64,000 bases of DNA. It comes from Pogona vitticeps. Lineage: Eukaryota > Chordata > Lepidosauria > Squamata > Agamidae. The translations under genes were made by a program, and so were the position numbers. The stretch lies in assembly GCF_051106095.1 (NCBI RefSeq), contig NC_135786.1, positions 140,558,501-140,622,500 of the forward strand, given 5' to 3'. Under the pieces are notes generated by a model, which did not search any database, was not told the DNA's origin, and worked only from the letters and a program-made list of their open reading frames with translations. Below, in pieces: positions 56,446 to 64,000 of the stretch. Numbering within the stretch: the first letter of the stretch is position 1; each line of letters starts with the position of its first letter.

Positions 56446-57890
56446 AAATGGTCACATGGAATTACTTGACGTTCCCTTGCCTTTGTGTCCTTTTTTGTAG
56501 ACTGGTCTTCATTCTTTGGGTGTCTTTCCCAATAGTCCTCTCAGCTGGGTTTTATCTTTTAATTTTGGCTTCCTTTCTCATGGTATTCAGAGACCAGTCA
56601 AAGCTGTGTACCTTTTATCTACATTTTCTGAAGTTATCATTGCTGAGATCTGTAAATGTGTAAATACCCCAATACCCTAAAACCTTGGATTAAAAATGAA
56701 TGTTCATTGTACATCTTTAAAAGATTATTAATTTATTAAATCTAGTTGTCACTTTATTTTGGACTGCTGTTCTGTTGACATATGTGCCACAATTGCAAGA
56801 GGCCAGATTTTTTTTTTTAATTGACTGCATTTTTATGATGGTTTTGGCCATTTCCAAAATGTAATGTTGGAAAAGCTGGGAACTCATCAACGATATGAAA
56901 AAATGAAATGACCATTTCAGTCAGCAGTAAAGTGGCTGTGGCAAAACACATGAATTTCATTTGAATTTTTTAAAAATAATTTTGTATGACATCACAACTG
57001 TTGTAGTACATTTTCTGTTATCAGATTGTTTTTTTCCATGTGTCCGAGTTTGTAATACTGTATAGTAATGGCTAGATCACAACAATTTTTCTCCTTCAGA
57101 CAACTTTCATATTGCTTATCTGGCTGCCACCTATTAATTCCTTGGCACTGATAGACAACATTTTAATGAATTTCTAAGCACTTAAAGTTCATTAGCGCCA
57201 AGTGTCAGGAATACTTAAATTAGCTGAGATTGTGGAGGAATGCGTTTGCAGTGCATAAGCCAATATTTTCTTTTTAACATCTTTGAAGGTACATGGTTTA
57301 AGTGCTTACGGGGATTTATTTACTATAGGGAACTGTGAAAGTTATCTGACATGTTTATTCAAGAGCACAGAGGAATGAATGGAACATACTTTGAAAGACT
57401 TGTTTTCTGAATGGCATGAAACTTGTCAACCAAAGCTGCTGCAAAATGTACCCTAGATTTCATGCCATCTCACATTTAAAAAAGAACACCTATAAATCTA
57501 GAAATTATCAGCATTAATTCTGTTTGGCAATAAAGATAATTGTTTTTATGGATTGGTAGATTATGGGGAAAGGGCCTATATAGTGTTATCTGCAGGAAGA
57601 AAAGAAGCCAAAAAAATTAAACAATAAAAATCAGTTAATCTTTGCAGTAATAGCACCAAATAAAAATCCCAATCAAGTTCATCAATATCAGATAGTTTTA
57701 TACATATAATTATTTCCTGCAGGTAATGATGCATTTTTAATTTCAGTAGTTCTGACAGACACAAATGCAAGAATTATAAAGCTTTAAGTATAGTTCATAT
57801 GTGTGGTTATACATGCAATATCTGATTTAAAACAGTGAATAATTTTTAGGTTTATTGGCATAAATCCTCGTTAAGCTTTGAAGGTTTATT

Positions 57891-58009
57891 GCCCCAAGTT
57901 AAGAAATCACTGTAGACATTTGTCAGTTGCACGCTGAGTAATTCTACTCCATAATGCTACTCAGCATGCAACTGCAAATGTCTGTGCTGATCTCTTCTTA
58001 ACATGGGGC
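57891..58009 (+). repeat. Long inverted repeat (hairpin) in the MARCHF6 3' UTR
   Basis: Left arm 57891-57940 (starting GCCCCAAGTTAAGAA) pairs with right arm 57957-58009 (ending TTCTTAACATGGGGC). Arms are about 50 nt with a short loop and a small bulge. Weaker pairing continues outward for some 15 nt. It may be a fixed miniature palindromic transposon. In RNA it would form a long stem able to attract double-strand RNA binding proteins. Confidence 0.75.
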
Positions 58010-59566
58010 AGTTTGCTTCCAGAAGGTATGTGGCTTTTGCTACACCAGTATAACTTGGTAAGGGGATTTGGCCATTATATTAAGGAACATTAATGCTATG
58101 CAGTTTTACGGCCACTCAGGACTGTCCCTGAATATCATGTGTAGCTAATTATGTGTCTTTGAATAGACTATGAAGAAGTTTGTCTGCTTCAGGATGTATC
58201 TTCATGCTTGAAAGAAAAAAGACAATGGTAACAGCCGTTTTGATTCCTTGTTTTGTGCAGGAATTTGGAGTATAGATTTCAGACAATCTGCACTTATGCC
58301 CAGAGCTAGTATACTGTAGGATGGGGGGTTGGGCTACCCAACAAGAGGCCTACTTATTGGTATTTTGCAGCATTACCTCAGTTTTTGGCATTGGGGCTAT
58401 AAGTATGTCGATATTCTTGAAATTTATTTTTGACAGAGTTTTTGGTTTAAAAAAAAACATAATGAGAAGAGGGCCAAAAACATTTGCTTATTAATTCACT
58501 GTATGCAGATCTTAATTTTGAGTCTTTTGTGCCTGATTCTTTTGGACATGCAACTGCTACACATTTTGATGTAATTACAGTGGGATGGTGTACCTTTCTG
58601 TACAAAAGTGTATTTTATCCCCTAATATTGCATTTCTGATAAAAGACATGTTTAGAAGGTTGCACAAAAATTTGTCTTTGATAGTCTTTGTTTGAAAAAA
58701 AAAAATCAAAGGAGTCTTACCACTGGGGTATGCCAGCAATGCTGTGCTGCTTCCTGTAGCATTTTGCAGTATATTGTAATTTTGCGTTTTTATCCCAGAC
58801 AACTTGGTCCTCGAAGATTATTAAAGTTTGTTAAGAAAAAGCCTTGGCACTTGCTTTATTGCTCCTGTTTAAAGTGACTGTGACTGGTAGTGTTCAATGA
58901 CATTGCAGTTCCCTTTATAACAAATTACCAACTGTACCCGTTCATCTCTCTGTGAATTAGTGACAGAAGAGCAGGTCTTTATATGTGGCTTTAAAAAAAA
59001 GTGTCCGCATTTCCCAGGATATTTTTTTCTCCTCTGCCTCACCACCAGTTTTTACTACTTTCAGGACTAGAAACTTGTTTGACTTGGGGGGGGGGGATCC
59101 TTGAGATTTCAGGATGTCCAATTCTATTCCAGGTATTGAATTCTGTGCTTTGCAATGAAATCACAGAATACATTCAGGTCTAGGAAGGGAATGTAGGCGT
59201 TACAGTATTTGTAATTGTGGATAAGACAACTGCCAAAGGATTGGCATTTCACCAGTAAATCAGAAAATGACCAAATATTGTACAGCAACTAAATAGTTGT
59301 GCTCTTTAAAAATTTGTTTTATCCGTAAGCATTTTAACCATTTTCTTTAAATATATAGAGCTGTACCAATTAAATAGTATCTTTCTGTGGCTCCCTGCAT
59401 GCATAATTCAGTATTTGGTGCAGTCTTCACAACTGCTGTAGTCTCCTTTGTATATAAGCAAGTTTCTAATCCTAAGGGTTGTAGACATTGTTTTGAGGGT
59501 AACATAGACACTATGTTCTGTTGTGTACATATTGCTGCCATATAAGCAGATTTCACTGTACAGTGA

Positions 59567-59572
59567 AATAAA
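59567..59572 (+). terminator. Likely distal poly(A) signal AATAAA with GT-rich downstream element
   Basis: AATAAA at this site is followed within 3-15 nt by GTGTGTATG and TTGCTGT, giving a cleavage site near 59585-59595. Alternatives are 57529, 57623 and 59946. The choice is an inference without transcript data. Confidence 0.5.
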
Positions 59573-60029
59573 TGTGTGTATGTCCCTTGCTGTACATGCT
59601 TTTAAACCTTGCCTCGAGGCAAATGTTCTTCATGTACAGGTGAGTTCTGTGAGTACTTTAGAGAATTCAGTACTTGCAGATGGCAGATGACTGGCAAATC
59701 AGTATATGCGAGGAGGAGGAATTCTGTGCCCTCCTCCTGCCTATCTAATTTTGTGGCCCATCATTATCCATCAGCCTCACACCCCAAACCTAAAACTGAA
59801 TTTCCATATACTGATGTGCAATTTTACATTTCTCTGACATTGAATATTTCAACTTCCTCATGTCTGTGCCATGGCTCATCTTGTAAAAAAATGTTGTATA
59901 TAATCACTTTAATGATCTTCACCTCAAAACAAGATGTTCAATACCAATAAAACATAATTTACAAATTTTTAAAAATGTTGACTTTTTTTTAATGCGCTTT
60001 TTGAGAACAGCTTCTACTGTAGGAAGAGG

Positions 60030-60125
60030 TTTTTAAAGTTGTAGCTGTGTTAGTCTGCAAACATTTCAACAAGAAACACAAAAGCAAAAACAGAAAGATG
60101 TTGGGGCACTTTAAAGACTAACTGG
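60030..60125. repeat. Dispersed repeat with GTGTTAGTCTGCAAAC motif
   Basis: AAGTTGTAGCTGTGTTAGTC and GGGGCACTTTAAAGACTAAC match the unnamed sauropsid family also present at 35655-35784. Intergenic, just beyond the MARCHF6 poly(A) signals. Confidence 0.45.
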
Positions 60126-60497
60126 GGATGCAGTCTTGGTTGTATTTAGTCAGGAAGAGGATGTCTCTTTGTATCTTCTTGACATTGATGCTGTTACATA
60201 GGCAGCACTTTTCATTTGTATTTCATATTAATACCTAGCTCCAAAGCGGGTGAGGGGAAGCTTTCAACTGATTTTTAAAATGGCTGTCTGTCTCCTACCA
60301 ATTTGTTTAAACATTAAAGTCTTTTAAAAGAAGGCTTGAAAAATACGGAAGTAGCTCTTTAGTTATCTGTGTGATGTTTCACAACTGAAGCTGAATGCCT
60401 TTAGTTTGCAACAAGTTTTGATGGACATGTTCTCATTTATAGGTAATAACAGTGTAAAGAGATTTTTAAAACCAGATGTAGGGGATAACACGTTATG

Positions 60498-61033
60498 CTT
60501 ATTGCACCATTGGATGATATTATCCTGACTTTATCAGATTGCATGAGAATTAGTGATACAGGAATAAAAAGCATTTGTTGATAGTTCTTAGGGCTCAAGA
60601 ATAAGTAACTCATCTTGGCCAATTGTTCTGATGTCACTGACAGTGCTCTTTCGAAAACAGCTCCAAGGTCAGTGGTTCTCAAACTTGGGTCCCCAGAAGT
60701 TCTTGGACTACGACTCCCAGAAATCCTGGCCAGCACAGCAAGTGGTGAAGGCTTCTGGGAATTGCAGTCCAATAACACCCGAGGACTCCAGTTTGAGATT
60801 TTTCTGTCAAATTCAGCCTGTATTTCTGATGCGGGGTTTAAAGCACTTGCTGGCTGTAAACTTGTTAAAACAAAAACAAGGGAGCAATCAGAACTTAGTT
60901 TGAGACAGAAAAGCAAATTCTGGCCCTGTGTGAACCGTATCGGTCTGATTGCCAGAAAATAGCAGATGTGCGTCTCAAACTTATTGCGCCATTGGGTGAT
61001 ACTATTATCCTGAACTTCTGAGATTGCGCGACA
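60498..61033 (+). repeat. Pair of roughly 50-bp direct repeats 481 bp apart
   Basis: CTTATTGCACCATTGGATGA...ATTATCCTGA at 60498-60547 recurs at 60979-61033 as CTTATTGCGCCATTGGGTGA...ATTATCCTGA, and both continue into GATTGC[AG][TC]G. The differences are mostly transitions, including CpG to CpA. A hAT MITE (60670-60806) lies between them. Confidence 0.6.
60670..60806. mobile_element. hAT MITE (CAGTGGTTCTCAAACTTGGG ends)
   Basis: The left end CAGTGGTTCTCAAACTTGGG and right end CTCCAGTTTGAGA are inverted. The inside GACTACGACTCCCAGAAATC pairs with CTTCTGGGAATTGCAGTCC. The right terminus is partly decayed. Confidence 0.75.
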
Positions 61034-61199
61034 ACGTCATGTTAACGAGGCACGGCGCAGTAATTTAGGGCCCGATAGTTGAAACGGTCCCAATTGAGAC
61101 TTTCCAGGGGCTCCCACAGCACAGTGCCGAAACTGTAGGGATTCAAGAAAGCGGCATTTCCACAAACAGGGATTTGCACGAGGGCAGTATTACTGGGTA

Positions 61200-61538
61200 T
61201 CATAAACCTAAATTCTCCAGCTAAGGTTATTGTGTAGCTGGAACTACGTTCGGTCCCCGTGTTTGCAGGAAGCCCACACTTTGGTAGGTACCTAAGCGGA
61301 CATACACGTCACACAATCCAACGGCCGCGCCTGCACGGCAACGGCCGGTCTTCCTTTGTCTGTAGGAGGCAGCGAATGGGCTCGAGCCCCATTGTCGGGC
61401 CTGCGAGTACTTCCGCTCTGCAGCGGAGCGCGGCTAGTCCTTGCAGATTCCAAAGCCGAGCCGCGTCTTCTCTATGGTTCTCTTAGTTGCTAAGAGACGG
61501 AGACGTCCGCTTACACGCGCTGCCCTAGCAACACAACG
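61200..61538 (+). promoter_or_regulatory. CpG-rich promoter and noncoding first exon of the next gene (ROPN1L by synteny)
   Basis: CpG density rises at about 61250-61540. The exon-like end CACAACG is followed by donor GTGAGC at 61539. The segment GCTGCCCTAGCAAC (61519-61532) fits the RFX X-box consensus, and TCTCTTAGTTGCTAAGAGA (61479-61497) is a second, palindromic, weaker half-site. In tetrapods ROPN1L, a flagellar radial-spoke protein, lies head-to-tail downstream of MARCHF6, and ciliary genes are RFX-controlled. No ROPN1L coding exon is recognisable before 64000, so the identity is inference. Confidence 0.5.
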
Positions 61539-62450
61539 GTGAGCTTCAACCGTTCCCAAAAAGGTGAGGGAAGCCGAGGCAAGGAAATATCTTTGCCCAC
61601 AAGGCACCCCCTGCCTTTTTTGGTTGTTGTTTTGGGATCTCTTCGTTTGGGTTTTTGGTTGTTGAAGTGGGGGAGATTGCGACCTTGAAGAAGGGGGCGG
61701 CGGCGGTGTGTGTGTAGGGGGGGGGGGGACACACGCGCACTCTCCCCCACCCTGTTTTATCTAAACCGCAACCCTGCGAGGTGGGTGGTAGGAGGAAGTG
61801 CGTGCTGAGCTCACAAGGGCATCCCGTGAACCAAAAAAAATCTCTCCATCCAAAGGCAGAAATGTCAGCCCAGTTCACGATCTGGAGACAGCTAGTCTAG
61901 ATTTGTGGTGGGATGTCGCCTGCAGTCCCCAGATAACGTGTCTTTTGTTTAAAATCTGTACACGCGGATTTTAAGCGTAGATTGTTAAAAAGAGGGGGCG
62001 AGGGGGCTTCCTACAATAGGTAAAAACAGTATCTCCAGCCTACCTAGACTTGTCTTATTTATCAGCTTATTTATTTGTTGATATTTCTGCTTTTCACCAA
62101 GAGTTCAGGGCGGCACCGATGGGCCCCTTTTTCTCAATTACCTAGAGACCCCAGAACTGTGGAAGCAGAGAACTGCCCCTGAATACTTCTCCCATACAGT
62201 CAATGCAATGTAAATCTGTGCCTTTATCCTCAGGACACAAAAGTAGGGAGACGTTGGTCTGCTTTCAAATTAGGTGATCCTGTAATTTATGGGTGGCTCA
62301 TGGGGGAGGGGGGTAGGAGAGATGTCTCTTCTGAAATTGTGGGAAGAGGGCCCTCCCCATTTGGTCCAGGAGCGGCATCTGCTGTAGTTGTCTCGAATTT
62401 TCTGGTCTCTTAACCTGTGAAATGATTTGATATTCCGGTTGCCACAAAGA
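61539..62450. other. Probable start of the downstream gene's intron 1; nothing else recognised
   Basis: Contains a G homopolymer near 61718-61728 and a TTATTTATCAGCTTATTTAT stretch at about 62056, which may be the start of a LINE tail. No coding similarity was recognised. Confidence 0.4.
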
Positions 62451-62459
62451 TTCACATAG

Positions 62460-63300
62460 CAAGCGGTAAACAGCAGGCAAGAGTGTGAAGGCTCTCGCTG
62501 GAGTGTCGTGCTCCCTCAAAAAGGAACAAGAGGCTCAGACAAACCCGCCTGCACCACCCATCAAGACCAAACAGCAGGGAGTTGGTACCCGGGAATTGGA
62601 GCGGGAACTGTTAAAGATGACAGTGGTCACCCAGACGGGATGAATTGGAGCGAAGGGGAGACGGGGAGAGGTCTGTCGTAGAGGCAGGAATGGGAAATAT
62701 AACGGGAGGCAGACGTAATACCAGGAGGTTGGGAAATGATATGGGTAGAGGATTCTTGGACTGGGAAATGGGAGAAGGTACAGGTTCACAGAGGGGAAGC
62801 TGATTACCGAAGAAGAAGGCGTCTACTGCAGCGTCCTTCTTATTGGGGGGAGTTTGAGGCCAGAGAGTGTCACAGGCGACTCAGAGAGGAGGAGGAGGCA
62901 GTAGACAGGGAAGAGAGAGAGAGAGCGCCGAGCATGGTGTCTGGAAGAAGCCCAGAGGAGGGGGTACTTAACAGACCATGGACCCCTCTATGAGGAGAGG
63001 AAGACTCTTACGGGATGGAGGTGCGAGATGAAGAGACCACCCCATTACTAAACCTTGAGATAGAGACTTCTGAGTTGGAAAACAGTAATCCGTTTTTGAA
63101 AGAACTTTGGGATGAGTTGAGCTGTAACCCCTTTGTTAAAGACGTTTGGATGCCCTTGCTGGACCCGTTGGAGATGAGAGAAACTGCAGAAGCTGAGTTT
63201 GGACAAAAGGATTTATTGTTACACATTCCAATAAAAGCTAGTTATGATTTTTCAACATGAGTGTCTCCAGAATCTCAGTCAAAACTAGGGGAGGCAAAGT
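62460..63300 (+). other. Unclassified segment with two short open frames
   Basis: The + frames 62736-62993 and 63015-63260 encode an R/E-rich peptide (RRRRRLLQRPSYWGEFEARE) and an acidic one (LLNLEIETSELENSNPFLKE). The latter is followed by AATAAA at 63229 and then a C-rich stretch. The layout is compatible with an old LTR-type retroelement piece, but no protein domain could be named. It ends where a LINE tail begins. Confidence 0.3.
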
Positions 63301-63317
63301 ACGAACCCCCACACAAG

Positions 63318-63548
63318 CAGTTTATTTATATATATATCCCGCCCATCTGATAAATCTATACCACTCTGAGCGGCGAACAACAACATATATACAATTATAG
63401 TAACATAAATCCAAAATATCAATTAACAAAACATAACATAAATCATAAATAATAGATAGATAAGGAAAGAAAGATAAATTAAATTAGATTAAATGCTGGC
63501 AGGAGGGAAGGCCTTGACATAGAGCCATGTTTTTAGTTGAGTTTTAAA
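63318..63548 (-). mobile_element. CR1/L2-clade LINE 3' tail, antisense
   Basis: TTTATTTATATATATATCCC, CGCCCATCTGATAAATC and ACCACTCTGAGCGGC correspond to the antisense tail also seen at 21389-21450. The piece is cut off on the right by the BovB copy. Confidence 0.65.
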
Positions 63549-64000
63549 TTATCTATCTCCTGAGAAATCTATTTGTGGGACAGGAAGCAACAGTTAGAAC
63601 TGGATATGGAACAAATGATTGGTTCAAAATTGGGAGAGTAGTATGACAAGGCTATATATTGTCTTCCTGCTTATTTAACTTATATGCAGAATACATCATG
63701 CAAAAGGCAGGACTGGATGAGTCCCAAACTGGAATTAAGATTGCCGGAAGAAATATCAACAACCTCCGATATGCAGATGATACCACTCTGATGGCAGAAA
63801 GCGAGGAGGAATTAAGGAACCTCTTAATGATGGTGAAAGAGGAGAGTGCAAAAAACAGTCTGAAGCTCAACATCAAAAAAACTAAGATCATGGCCACTGC
63901 TCCCATCACCTCCTGGCAAATAGAAGGGGAAGATATGGAAGCAGTGACAGATTTTACTTTCTTGGGTTCCATGATCACTGCAGATGGTGACAGCAGCCAC
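63549..64000 (+). mobile_element. RTE/BovB LINE, RT region, sense, running off the window
   Basis: Starts near TATCTCCTGAGAAATC and encodes the RT palm region: [16 protein letters not shown] in one frame, then [20 protein letters not shown] with an intact YADD at 63770-63781, then [20 protein letters not shown] and [17 protein letters not shown]. It is 5'-truncated and has at least one early frame change. The remainder lies beyond 64000. Confidence 0.9.

Larger units (their letters stand above)
56446..59590 (+). other. MARCHF6: MARCHF6 3' UTR
   Basis: AT-rich transcribed tail without coding potential. Canonical AATAAA signals lie at 57529-57534, 57623-57628, 59567-59572 and 59946-59951. The one at 59567 is followed at once by a GT-rich stretch (GTGTGTATG), the expected downstream element, and is my best guess for the main distal end. 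The 59946 signal would extend the transcript to about 59970. A long hairpin lies at 57891-58009. Confidence 0.6.

Noticed and set aside
2027-61728. Many G or C homopolymers of 8-12 bases as regulatory signals
   Set aside because: They recur throughout, often inside repeats, and are more simply explained as replication slippage or sequencing length uncertainty.
62736-63260. ROPN1L coding exon
   Set aside because: The peptides do not match the start or any remembered part of ROPN1L, and no suitable splice sites flank them.
1-64000. tRNA, rRNA or CRISPR array
   Set aside because: No cloverleaf apart from the SINE head, no rRNA-like sequence, and no regularly spaced repeats; tandem arrays present are microsatellites.

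Overview
The window is vertebrate nuclear DNA, most likely from a squamate reptile (lizard or snake). One intron-rich gene fills most of it, and the rest is dispersed repeats. The squamate call rests on several RTE/BovB LINE pieces, CR1/L2-clade LINEs with the reptilian tetranucleotide-rich 3' ends, Penelope-like hairpins, a tRNA-type SINE and many hAT and pogo/Tigger-like miniature elements. No prokaryotic feature, CRISPR array or virus gene was recognised.

The gene is the complete MARCHF6 (TEB4, the vertebrate Doa10), an ER membrane E3 ubiquitin ligase. It lies on the + strand from the start codon at 2793 to the stop at 56445. I placed all 26 coding exons by reading them against the remembered human protein. 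All phases agree, and the joined coding length is 2733 nt (910 residues plus stop), the same as human MARCHF6. The RING-CH finger keeps all eight zinc ligands (C9, C12, C26, C28, H36, C39, C52, C55). The C-terminal element keeps G885 and N890. One intron (37467-38996) carries minor-spliceosome (U12) signals.

Layout: 1-2440 is upstream DNA with a BovB piece, a hAT MITE with an 8-bp target duplication and SINE fragments. 2440-3100 is the CpG-rich MARCHF6 promoter, exon 1 and start of intron 1. 3100-18566 is the long first intron, packed with repeats. 18567-56445 holds exons 2-26. Intron 4 carries a CR1/L2 LINE with a hAT element inserted in it; introns 6 and 21 carry antisense BovB copies, the latter close to full length. 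56446 to about 59590 or 59970 is the 3' UTR with several poly(A) signals and a long hairpin. 61200-61540 is a second CpG-rich block that looks like the next gene's promoter. By vertebrate synteny that gene would be ROPN1L; a good RFX X-box sits beside a splice donor there, but no coding exon was recognised. 61540-64000 is repeat-rich and ends inside another BovB.

The most interesting points are the U12 intron, two unrelated Penelope-like hairpins that share a hammerhead-ribozyme-like core, the hairpin in the MARCHF6 3' UTR, the head-to-tail palindromic blocks inside the element at 7932-8890, and the X-box promoter downstream. I did not find a clearly new multi-gene system.
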